Positions 1 through 5,254 of a DNA stretch of 6,920 nt are shown here, piece by piece. Position numbers and translations under genes: made by a program. Position 1 is the stretch's first letter. Each line of letters opens with the position of its first letter. The stretch spans positions 1 to 6,920 of the forward strand of contig JACPZV010000162.1 in NCBI GenBank assembly GCA_016195295.1, written 5' to 3'. Below the pieces are notes generated by a model. It saw only the letters and a program-made list of their open reading frames with translations, was not told the origin of the DNA and searched no databases. Origin of the DNA: Acidobacteriota bacterium (GTDB taxonomy: Bacteria; Acidobacteriota; Vicinamibacteria; Vicinamibacterales; CAVVIG01).

Positions 1-146
1 TCTACCGCTCCGAAAACCTTATCCGGCGATATGTGGCGCCCGACCAGCCGCATGTTCACATGGTACGTCCAATAGACCTTGCGTTCTCGAATGCAACGCC
101 GAATAAAATCCAGAGCATCGTCAGGAATTCTTCGGTCCGTCGCCAT
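1..146 (-). CDS. DUF4258-type toxin-like protein, N-terminal part (cut by window edge)
   Basis: Seen: an open frame starts at an ATG (complement of bases 144-146) and stays open to base 1, giving 48 residues. A basic helix with RRCIRERK is followed by WTYHVNMRLVGRHISPDKV. The His/Arg-rich stretch followed by a conserved Ile-Ser-x-x-x-Val turn is the hallmark of DUF4258. Known: this small family is treated as toxin-like and is often followed by a small zinc-finger antitoxin gene, which would lie left of this window. Start choice: an in-frame TGA lies 14 codons upstream and no ATG, GTG or TTG occurs between, so this ATG is the only possible start. There is no clear Shine-Dalgarno; instead a tandem 9-nt repeat sits just upstream. 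It has the same orientation as the small genes to its right. Family assignment is by pattern recall; RNase or toxin activity is not shown. Confidence 0.72.
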   Translation of the reverse strand, partial: MATDRRIPDDALDFIRRCIRERKVYWTYHVNMRLVGRHISPDKVFGAV

Positions 147-151
147 TACGT

Positions 152-169
152 CGCAGTTTTCGCAGTTTG
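152..169. repeat. Tandem 9-nt direct repeat before the DUF4258 start
   Basis: Plus strand: CGCAGTTTT followed directly by CGCAGTTTG, eight of nine bases the same. On the minus strand it lies 5 nt upstream of the DUF4258 ATG, where a ribosome binding site would be expected. It could be an operator half-site pair for autoregulation or chance duplication; only position and sequence support a role. Confidence 0.45.
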
Positions 170-182
170 GCTGATTCTCGAC

Positions 183-242
183 TCGTGCTCAAGCGGGCTA
201 CAACAAGTCGGGCCAACTCGGTAACTGCGTCCAGCTGATTGT
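183..242 (-). repeat. Intergenic repeat, copy A (upstream of DUF4258 gene)
   Basis: The minus strand holds ACAATC (242-237), then GAGTTGGCCCGACTTGTTGT (219-200), then CGCTTGAGCACGAG (about 195-182). The same order of blocks recurs in copy B at 1148-1203, where the 20-base core differs at only two positions. The core ends about 54 nt before the DUF4258 start codon, close to the 60 nt seen for copy B and hicB. In copy A, GGCTACA (258-252) and TGTAGCC (203-197) form 7-bp inverted ends of a 62-nt segment. The nature is unknown: a recombination site, shared promoter or operator sequence, or remnant of a duplicated gene end. Confidence 0.55.
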
Positions 243-354
243 CGCTGGAGTGTAGCCAAACGGCCCAGGGTCTTCAATTCTCGCGAAACTGCCCATCGCG
301 CAAAAGCGTCGCTGGCGGGCGTGTTAAGTGCCGAGCGGATGGGCCCCGTGTGGT

Positions 355-534
355 TTACGAGGCTTTCTTCTGACGTCCCGCCCGCCTCGGTGCCACGCGA
401 ACATCGCCGCGGCCGCGTTCTTCTTCGTGTCGCCGAATCGTCGCCGCGATTCGGTCGGCGTCGAAGTCGTGGGCCCGACCGATCCGCTCACGCAGCTTGT
501 GCAGCTCCCCGACGATGGAATCGCGGCGCTTCAT
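355..534 (-). CDS. Uncharacterised 59-aa small protein, possibly antitoxin-like
   Basis: Seen: 59 codons from the ATG at 532-534 to TAA at 355-357. A strong Shine-Dalgarno (GAGGAG, 6 nt before the ATG) selects this start over the in-frame one 14 codons upstream. The protein is highly charged: an N-terminal helix with RRDSIVGELHKLRERI, a short DFDAD segment, a second helix IAATIRRHEEER, and a basic tail ending QKKAS. It has no membrane segment and no cysteine. It resembles a widespread group of roughly 55-75 aa hypothetical proteins with an IV-x-E-(I/L/V)-(H/R) opening and a central Asp-rich turn, often found among toxin-antitoxin genes; this is recall, with no named family behind it. It starts 51 nt after the end of hicA on the same strand, so co-transcription is likely. 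It could be an orphan antitoxin or a third member of the hicBA unit. Confidence 0.7.
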   Translation of the reverse strand: MKRRDSIVGELHKLRERIGRAHDFDADRIAATIRRHEEERGRGDVRVAPRRAGRQKKAS

Positions 535-569
535 GAGGTTCTCCTCACGGGTCGCTCCTCGTGCAGGTC

Positions 570-663
570 CGTCCAACGCTGGCGCTCACCCGCCGCCGGG
601 TGTGAACGGTTTCTTTGACGCGGCGGCTTCATCGGTCGTCAGCTGCAGCGCGGCGTTCGGGCG
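570..663. repeat. Nested imperfect inverted repeat at the 3' end of hicA
   Basis: Outer arms are bases 570-586 and 647-663, pairing with small bulges around complementary AAC/GTT cores. Inner arms are a perfect 7-bp pair, GCCGCCG at 592-598 and CGGCGGC at 621-627, with a 22-nt loop. On the minus strand the end holds GTTGGAC (577-571), which fits the GTTRRRY core of integron recombination sites, but the opposing core reads CCGAAC rather than a clean RYYYAAC, and the two half-arms are unequal in spacing (5 versus 19 nt). The element overlaps the last codons of hicA and may act as a terminator, as a recombination site, or as neither. Confidence 0.45.
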
Positions 664-893
664 CTCGCTTGGTTGTGCCGCGAGCAAGTCCTCGACTGAT
701 AGGCCGATGTCTTTGGCGATCTGACGAAGCAGTGTCGGCGAAATGTCGCGTCCCTGATGAAACGGTACTGTGGTCCCGCGACCGTCGGTATGTCGAACTG
801 TCGGTGAGAGCCTCGCTGCCGGACTTCCGCGAACCCCAATCGTGCGAGAAGCGCGACGACCTCGCGAGGCTTGAGAACCGGCGGCTTCGCCAC
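586..893 (-). pseudogene. hicA: HicA-family mRNA interferase toxin, frameshifted
   Basis: Known: HicA is a small dsRBD-fold ribonuclease that cleaves translated mRNA and is neutralised by HicB. Seen: GTG start at 891-893, 3 nt after the hicB stop and in the same frame. Residues 1-33 are a normal HicA opening (LKPREVVALLARLGF, then QRGSHRQF) with the catalytic-type His30. After codon 33 the frame is wrong: uninterrupted reading ends at base 639 as an 84-residue hybrid. Adding one base next to 795 (CAGTTCGACAT to CAGTTCCGACAT) restores the rest of the family pattern, HTDGRGTTVPFHQGRDIS then LLRQIAKDIGLSVEDLL, giving 102 codons to TGA at 586-588. The last ~27 residues go beyond the usual HicA end and come from the inverted repeat. 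Either the toxin is dead or the base loss is a sequencing or assembly error; the intact second half suggests a recent event. Confidence 0.88.
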
Positions 894-896
894 GAG

Positions 897-1106
897 CTAC
901 GCGACTTCGACGGTCTGAGTCCCGATGAACTCGCTTTCGAGTCTGGGGTCGCCCTCCTCCAGAAGCATCTCGACAACTTCTTGGAGATTCGACCGCAACT
1001 CGTCGAGCGTCTCGCCTTGGCTGTGTGCTCCAGGAAAGCCCGGGACCCAGCCCACGTAAAGCCCCGTGTCGGCGTCTCGCTCGATGACCGCCGTGAAGTT
1101 CTTCAT
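897..1106 (-). CDS. hicB: HicB-family antitoxin
   Basis: Seen: 69 codons from the ATG at 1104-1106 to TAG at 897-899, with AGGA 7 nt before the start; a longer in-frame extension upstream lacks a ribosome binding site. The sequence FTAVIERDADTGLYVGWVPGFPGAHSQGETLDEL followed by a Glu-rich helix (LQEVVEMLLEEG) is the compact HicB partial RNase H-like fold. Known: HicB binds and inhibits HicA, and many HicBs also carry a DNA-binding domain. This one is full length for the short class and has no room for a separate ribbon-helix-helix or HTH domain. hicA follows after 3 nt, so the order is antitoxin then toxin and translation is probably coupled. With hicA frameshifted, the antitoxin may have no active partner here. 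Confidence 0.9.
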   Translation of the reverse strand: MKNFTAVIERDADTGLYVGWVPGFPGAHSQGETLDELRSNLQEVVEMLLEEGDPRLESEFIGTQTVEVA

Positions 1107-1147
1107 GGTGAGATCCTGTCTGCTTGCAACGATACCAAAACCGCTAT

Positions 1148-1203
1148 GCTCGTTCCAGCGCCCAAACAACAAGTCGGTTCAACTCCGTGGGCCGACCGAT
1201 TGT
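1148..1203 (-). repeat. Intergenic repeat, copy B (upstream of hicB)
   Basis: The minus strand holds ACAATC (1203-1198), GAGTTGAACCGACTTGTTGT (1185-1166) and CGCTGGAACGAG (1161-1150), matching the order of blocks in copy A. In this copy AACAATCGGT (1204-1195) can pair with ACCGACTTGTT (1179-1169), leaving one unpaired G and a loop of about 15 nt. A single extrahelical base is reminiscent of integron attC arms, but the element is short and its GTT is followed by TGGG, not RRRY. It begins exactly where recognisable four-helix-bundle coding sequence stops, and ends about 44 nt before the hicB start codon. Confidence 0.55.
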
Positions 1204-1204
1204 T

Positions 1205-1267
1205 CTGCTGCTTGAGCTGATTAGCAAGCTGCCACGCCACCAGATCTTGATAACGCCGCGCAACCAC
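1205..1267 (-). pseudogene. Four-helix-bundle (23S rRNA intervening-sequence type) gene, 5' stub
   Basis: Seen: on the minus strand, from a possible GTG at 1265-1267, 21 codons read VVARRYQDLVAWQLANQLKQQ. The block (R)YQDLVAWQLAxxLK is the typical start of the bacterial four-helix-bundle family first described from proteins encoded in 23S rRNA intervening sequences. After LKQQ the similarity stops and the sequence passes into repeat copy B. The frame stays open to about base 1103, but its residues no longer resemble the family, which is usually about 110-130 aa. This looks like a gene interrupted or truncated at about base 1205. The function of the family is unknown. The missing remainder could lie beyond the left edge if the hicBA-DUF4258 patch is an insertion. 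No ribosome binding site is evident. Confidence 0.6.
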
Positions 1268-1295
1268 GCGCTGACTTGGTGCAATCGTCGAGCCA

Positions 1296-1385
1296 GCACC
1301 TGGCACCTCGCACTCGGCACAGCACCCTGCACCCAGCACCCCGCACGGCACTCAGCACCCAGCACCACGCACCCAGCACCCGCAC
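1296..1385. repeat. Degenerate heptanucleotide tandem repeat (GCACCCA-like)
   Basis: GCAC begins at 1296, 1303, 1310, 1317, 1322, 1329, 1336, 1343, 1348, 1355, 1362, 1369, 1376 and 1382. That is fourteen units, spaced seven bases apart except for two steps of five and one of six. The commonest unit is GCACCCA on the plus strand, TGGGTGC on the minus. The block fills the gap between the permease stop codon (1386) and the four-helix-bundle stub. The step irregularities look like slippage or small deletions. It is not a CRISPR array, since there are no spacers. No coding role is supported; frames across it give low-complexity Pro/His/Thr peptides. Confidence 0.85.
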
Positions 1386-2186
1386 CTATTTCCACCTCGT
1401 CAGAATTGACTCCCGTTCAAACATCGCCACGCTGAGCAGCGTCAGCAGAATCCATGCGCCGAAGAGTCCGAGCCCGATGAAGCCCAGCGCCGTCGCCGAC
1501 AGCCACAGCGCGCCCGTGAATTGCGCGACAAGAATCGCGGTGAGGGGAATGATGATCAGGACGCTGAACTGTTGCGCCGTCCGCGCATCGTTCACGCGCG
1601 ACGAAACGACGATGGCCGACTGCAGCGACGCGAGCGCCACGGTCGGGCCCACGACGACGATCAAGAGCACGGTTCGCCACGAGAGCATCGCGGGCATGAC
1701 GCCGGGCGCCGCCATCGCGGCGATGCCGGCGAAAAACAGCAGCAGCCCGATGCCGGAGATCGTGAGCGTCGGCATCAGCGCTCCAAGGACTTTGGCGACG
1801 AGCAACTCCCACGTCGTGATCGGTGTCGCCAGCAGCGGCTCGAGCGTGCGGGCCTGCTTCTCTCCAACCACACTGTGCGCCGCCAGCGCCATCGCGCCCG
1901 TCGCCGGCGTCAGCAGAAGCAACATCAGAAACTGCTGAAACATGAAGAGCTGCACGCGCGCCTCGATCGACAACTCGCCGTGAAGCCCCGCCGACATGGC
2001 CACCCGGACGAGGTCCGCATCGTCCGCGAGCGTGCGGCCGGTCAGCCGCGGAATCACGATCACGAGAGCCGGCGGCAACGCGACGGACATCAACGTCACG
2101 AGCGCCACCGGCACGAGCGCCGCGCGATTGCGCGCAAGGTCCAGCCACTCCTTTGCAACGAGCGTTCGAATCCGCGTGAACGTCAT
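1386..2186 (-). CDS. ABC-2 family transporter permease (NatB-like)
   Basis: Seen: 266 codons from the ATG at 2184-2186, which overlaps the ATPase TGA (ATGA), to TAG at 1386-1388. After a short cytoplasmic start (TLVAKEWLDLARNRAAL) come hydrophobic segments at about residues 24-46, 86-108, 136-160, 172-195, 208-224 and 226-255, consistent with six membrane spans. The loop VVGEKQARTLEPLLATPIT (106-124) and the segment NDARTAQQF (199-207) are typical of ABC-2 type permeases of the NatB/CcmB-like group. Known: such a permease dimerises and works with a cytoplasmic ATPase to export ions, drugs or lipids; the substrate cannot be told from sequence. The permease itself appears intact, but its cognate ATPase gene directly upstream is damaged, so the transporter may be inactive unless another ATPase serves it. 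Confidence 0.88.
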   Translation of the reverse strand: MTFTRIRTLVAKEWLDLARNRAALVPVALVTLMSVALPPALVIVIPRLTGRTLADDADLVRVAMSAGLHGELSIEARVQLFMFQQFLMLLLLTPATGAMALAAHSVVGEKQARTLEPLLATPITTWELLVAKVLGALMPTLTISGIGLLLFFAGIAAMAAPGVMPAMLSWRTVLLIVVVGPTVALASLQSAIVVSSRVNDARTAQQFSVLIIIPLTAILVAQFTGALWLSATALGFIGLGLFGAWILLTLLSVAMFERESILTRWK

Positions 2187-2966
2187 TTTTTCCCCACCCG
2201 CCTTTCCCGCCCCACAAGCCTCAAGTACGCCTCTTCGAGCGCCGATGTCTCGGCCCGCACCTCGAGAATCCGCGCTCCCGCGCCGACCAGCGCCGCGATC
2301 AACGCGGGCGTCTGGCGATCGGGATCGGGCAGATGCAGCGTCAACGCTGCGCCGTCTGTCGCCGCTGACGCATCGAACGCCTGAACGGTCGAGCGAAACG
2401 CCGATCCCTCGCCGATGACGCGTATCGTCATTCGTCCTGTCGTCAACCGCTGTCGAAGGGCGGCGGGCCGATCGACGCTCGAGTCCCGCGGTCGGCTCGT
2501 CGAGCAGGAGCACGTCGGGCTCGTGCAACAGCGCCCGCGCGAGCGCCACCTTCTGCCGCATGCCCTTCGACAGCTCGGCGGCGCGTGTCGAATCGCAATC
2601 GCGCGACTCCAGCGCGTCAAGCACGCGATCGATGGCGCGCTCGGCGGACGTCAGGCCGTACAGTCCCGCGTAGGTCCGGAGATTCTCTCGAACCGTCAGG
2701 CGATCCCACAGGCCCGGCGACTCGGTGAGAAAGCCGACGCGCCGACGCAGCGTCGCGCCCGTGGCCCGCGTGAGCGCGACGCCGCCAATCGTCACCGAAC
2801 CCGTCGTCGGCTCAATCAGGCCGGCCAGCATGCGAAGCGTGGTCGTCTTGCCCGCGCCGTTGGGTCCGAGCAGCGCGACGATTTCGCCGCCCGCGACCTC
2901 GAACGACACATCGTCGACGACCGTGCGTGCGCCGAACTGCCGCGTGAGATGGGTCGCAGTGATCAT
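2183..2966 (-). pseudogene. ABC transporter ATP-binding protein (NatA-like), internally deleted and frameshifted
   Basis: Seen: from the ATG at 2964-2966 the frame encodes Walker A GPNGAGKT (residues 34-41), a Q-loop region with FLTESPGLWDRLT (79-91, Glu in place of Gln), the signature LSKGMRQK (132-139) and Walker B DVLLLDEP (151-158), up to AGL at 162. From about base 2485 the family-like sequence continues in a different frame: SSVDRPAALRQRL, then about 85 residues ending SALEEAYLRLVGRERRVGKK at the TGA at 2183-2185. VDRPAALRQ is normally found some 45-60 residues after Walker B, so the D-loop and switch-histidine region is missing: about 262 residues are accounted for against the usual ~300. 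The shifted first frame happens to stay open and joins the permease in frame. Likely non-functional, because the H-loop is required for ATP hydrolysis. No clear ribosome binding site precedes the ATG. Confidence 0.82.
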
Positions 2967-2982
2967 TGAGGCAGGAAAGGGA

Positions 2983-3045
2983 CCGCCGCAGCCTTGGCGG
3001 AGGCGGTTTGGACCCGGCGCGCCGGCGGGTCCGGAAGGACCCGCC
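2983..3045. terminator. GC-rich palindrome cluster, terminator-like or dispersed repeat
   Basis: Three self-complementary elements are packed between the E1 stop and the ABC ATPase start. A perfect 9-bp stem GGCGGGTCC/GGACCCGCC with a 4-nt loop lies at 3024-3045. A perfect 12-base palindrome CCGGCGCGCCGG lies at 3014-3025 and overlaps the stem. An imperfect hairpin CCGCC-GCA-GCC/GGC-GGA-GGCGG lies at 2983-3006. No T-run follows on either strand, so this is not a classical intrinsic terminator. Hairpins beginning GGCGGGTCC are, as I recall, common as dispersed intergenic elements in GC-rich soil bacteria. Confidence 0.6.
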
Positions 3046-3050
3046 CTACA

Positions 3051-5198
3051 TCAGTACCTCGCGGTTTCGCGAATGGCTTTCAGCACGTCTGCGGATTGCG
3101 GCAGGATGGCTTCTTCGAGGTCAGGGCAGTAAGCGACCGGCGTGTTGAGCGCGCCGACGCGCCTGACCGGCGCATCGAGATGCTCGAAGAGTTCGCCGCC
3201 GATGCGCGCGGCGATTTCAGCGCCGAACCCGCACATCACCTGATCCTCGTGCGCGATCACGACGCGGTTCGTCCGCTTGACGTGCGCCGCGATCGTCTCC
3301 CAGTCGTACGGCACGATCGTCCGCAGATCCAGCACGGCGGCGCTGATGTGATCCTTCTCCGCCTGCTGCGCGGCCAGCAGCGAGCGCTGCACCAGCGCGC
3401 CCCACGTGATCACCAGCACGTGATCGCCGTCGCGGCGCAGGTGGGACCGGCCGAACGGGATCATGAAGTCCTTCCCGGGATACTCCCCTTTGTTATAGGT
3501 CTGGCGATACAGGTGCTTGTGCTCGAGGAACAGCACCGGATCGTCGCAGCGAATCGCCGTGCGCAGCAGACCCGCCGCGTCCTGCGCGGTCGACGGGTAC
3601 GCGATGCGAATGCCCGGGCAGTGCGCGAAGATGCTTTCGCCTGACTGACTGTGGTACGGCCCGCCGCCGCGCAGGTAGCCGCCGATCGGCACGCGAATGA
3701 CCATCGGGCAGGAAAACGTGTTGCCCGATCGATAGCGCAGCATGGACATCTCGTCGCGCATCTGCATCATCGCCGGCCAGATGTAGTCGAAGAACTGAAT
3801 CTCGACCACCGGTTTCAGCTTGCGCGTGGCCATGCCGATCGCGCGCCCAATGATGTTGGCCTCGGCCAGCGGCGAATTGAAGACGCGGTCGTCGCCGTAG
3901 AGCTTCTGCAGACCGTGCGTCAGCTTGAACACGCCGCCCTTGCCGGGGACCTGTCCCTGCGACGCCTTCTTGCTCACGTCCGCCACGTCTTCGCCGAACA
4001 CGATGATGCGCGCGTCCCGCGCCATCTCGTCTTTCAGGGTGTGGTTGATGGCGGCGACCATCGTGTCGGGTTTGCCTTCGGGATGCGCAGGCGTCTCGAA
4101 CGCGGCCGAGGTCGGATCGACGTCGGGCGAGTAGACCCACAGCTCCGCCGTGGATTTCGCCGGCCGTTTTGCCGCAAGGGCCTTGGTCGCGGCGTCGTTG
4201 ATCTCGCGATCGACGTCGGCCAGCATCGCGGCGAGATCCTCATCGGTCGCCAGGCCGTTGTGCTTCAGGAACTCGGCGAAGCGTGGAACCGGATCGCGCT
4301 TCGCCTCGGCTTCCCGTTCCGCCGCCGGCTTGTACAGCTTCTCATCGTCTGACAGCGAGTGCGAGTACGGACGGATCACGCGCGCGTGGACGAACGCGGG
4401 GCCTTGGCCCGAGCGCCCGTACGCCGTCGCTTCGCGCAGCGCGCGAAGGCTCGCGAAAAAATCCGTGCCGTCGATCGAGTCGACGTGCAGCCCCGGGAAC
4501 GATCGCACGAGACGCGAGATGTCGCCGCCGGGCGTTTGCACTTCCACGGGCACCGAAATCGAGTAGCCGTTGTCCTCTACGAGGAAGAGAAGGGGCAGCC
4601 GTTTCGTGCACGCGGTGTTGAGCGCCTCCCAGAATTCGCCTTCGCTCGTCGCGCCGTCGCCGAGCGACACGTAGGTGATCTCGTCGGGATGCACGCGCGA
4701 CTCGCGATCCGGAATCTGCGTGACGCGGCGGTAGATGAGCGTGGCTTCTGCCGCGCCCACCGCTTGAAGCACCTGTGTGCCGGTGGGGCTCGAACCCGAC
4801 ACGATGTTCAACGTCGGGTTGCCCCAGTGCGACGGCATCTGCCGTCCGCCGGAGGCCGGGTCGTCTTTCGATCCGACCCCCGCGAGCAACATGTCGAGCG
4901 GCGCGATGCCGAGCTGCAGGCACAGCGCGCGATCGCGGTAGTACGGATAGAACCAGTCGTAGCCCGGTTTGAGCGTCAGCGCCGCGGCGATGAGGACGGC
5001 TTCGTGTCCGGCGCCGGAAATCTGGAAGAAGATGTGGCTCTGGTTCTTGAGCTGGATTTCCTTGTCGTCCAGCCGCCGCGAGAGGAGCATCGTGCGATAG
5101 ACGCCGATCACTTCGTCGGCGCTCAGGCCCTCGAACCGCGCGGCGTAGACCGCCGGTACGGTCTTGCCGTTGATGACGGCGCTCCTCATCTCCGGCAT
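3051..5198 (-). CDS. Fused alpha-beta E1 component of a 2-oxoacid (branched-chain type) dehydrogenase
   Basis: Role: thiamine-diphosphate-dependent decarboxylation of a 2-oxoacid and acyl transfer to the lipoyl group of an E2 protein, in the cytoplasm. Seen, numbering from the ATG at 5196-5198 (715 aa): the alpha half (about 1-355) holds GRQMPSHWG (118-126), the ThDP motif starting GDGATSEGE (180-188) and ending EDN (208-210), and the HSLSDDE loop (280-286). A linker rich in Pro/Asp (about 355-380) joins the beta half, which has GEDVADVS (402-409), NSPLAE (441-446) and the PYHSQS histidine (516). The two subunits, usually separate ~330-350 aa proteins, are one polypeptide here. The start is uncertain: a TTG 7 codons upstream and an ATG 3 codons downstream are alternatives, and none has a good Shine-Dalgarno. 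Branched-chain rather than pyruvate specificity is a family-level guess. No E2 or E3 gene is in the window. Confidence 0.92.
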   Translation of the reverse strand: MPEMRSAVINGKTVPAVYAARFEGLSADEVIGVYRTMLLSRRLDDKEIQLKNQSHIFFQISGAGHEAVLIAAALTLKPGYDWFYPYYRDRALCLQLGIAPLDMLLAGVGSKDDPASGGRQMPSHWGNPTLNIVSGSSPTGTQVLQAVGAAEATLIYRRVTQIPDRESRVHPDEITYVSLGDGATSEGEFWEALNTACTKRLPLLFLVEDNGYSISVPVEVQTPGGDISRLVRSFPGLHVDSIDGTDFFASLRALREATAYGRSGQGPAFVHARVIRPYSHSLSDDEKLYKPAAEREAEAKRDPVPRFAEFLKHNGLATDEDLAAMLADVDREINDAATKALAAKRPAKSTAELWVYSPDVDPTSAAFETPAHPEGKPDTMVAAINHTLKDEMARDARIIVFGEDVADVSKKASQGQVPGKGGVFKLTHGLQKLYGDDRVFNSPLAEANIIGRAIGMATRKLKPVVEIQFFDYIWPAMMQMRDEMSMLRYRSGNTFSCPMVIRVPIGGYLRGGGPYHSQSGESIFAHCPGIRIAYPSTAQDAAGLLRTAIRCDDPVLFLEHKHLYRQTYNKGEYPGKDFMIPFGRSHLRRDGDHVLVITWGALVQRSLLAAQQAEKDHISAAVLDLRTIVPYDWETIAAHVKRTNRVVIAHEDQVMCGFGAEIAARIGGELFEHLDAPVRRVGALNTPVAYCPDLEEAILPQSADVLKAIRETARY

Positions 5199-5225
5199 GA
5201 TACCGAAAACGAGCCGCAAGGACGA

Positions 5226-5231
5226 TATAAT
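5226..5231 (+). promoter_or_regulatory. Putative -10 box (TATAAT) for the cupin gene
   Basis: A perfect TATAAT lies 23 nt before the cupin start codon in otherwise GC-rich sequence. The expected -35 position (about 5203-5208, ccgaaa) matches the consensus poorly at three of six bases. It would place transcription start near 5238 and leave a leader of about 17 nt containing GGAGG at 5247-5251. The gap to the divergent E1 gene is only 56 bp, so the two promoters would overlap. Confidence 0.45.
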
Positions 5232-5254
5232 CGATTTCTTTTCCGTGGAGGCTC

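Noticed and set aside
197..295. Short minus-strand frame starting MGSFARIEDP just before the DUF4258 gene
   Set aside because: About 32 codons, no ribosome binding site, no family resemblance, and it crosses the repeat; insufficient support as a gene.
211..329. A full integron attC site between the 59-aa gene and DUF4258
   Set aside because: One core (ACTTAAC) fits, but the opposite candidate GTTGGCC breaks the GTTRRRY rule and the inner arms do not pair well; kept only as a hypothesis in the findings.
1107..1147. Sigma-70-like promoter TGGAAC-17 nt-TATCGT for hicBA on the minus strand
   Set aside because: Only three and four of six consensus bases match, which is not enough to separate it from chance.
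615..1220. 201-codon plus-strand frame across the hicBA region
   Set aside because: It overlaps hicB and both parts of hicA on the opposite strand and resembles nothing known to me.
1296..1385. CRISPR-like array
   Set aside because: Repeat period is 7 with no unique spacers.
1386..2966. A 526-residue ATPase-permease fusion protein on the minus strand
   Set aside because: The middle ~97 residues are out-of-frame Arg/Asp-rich nonsense, the true ATPase C-terminus is in another frame, and its TGA overlaps the permease ATG.
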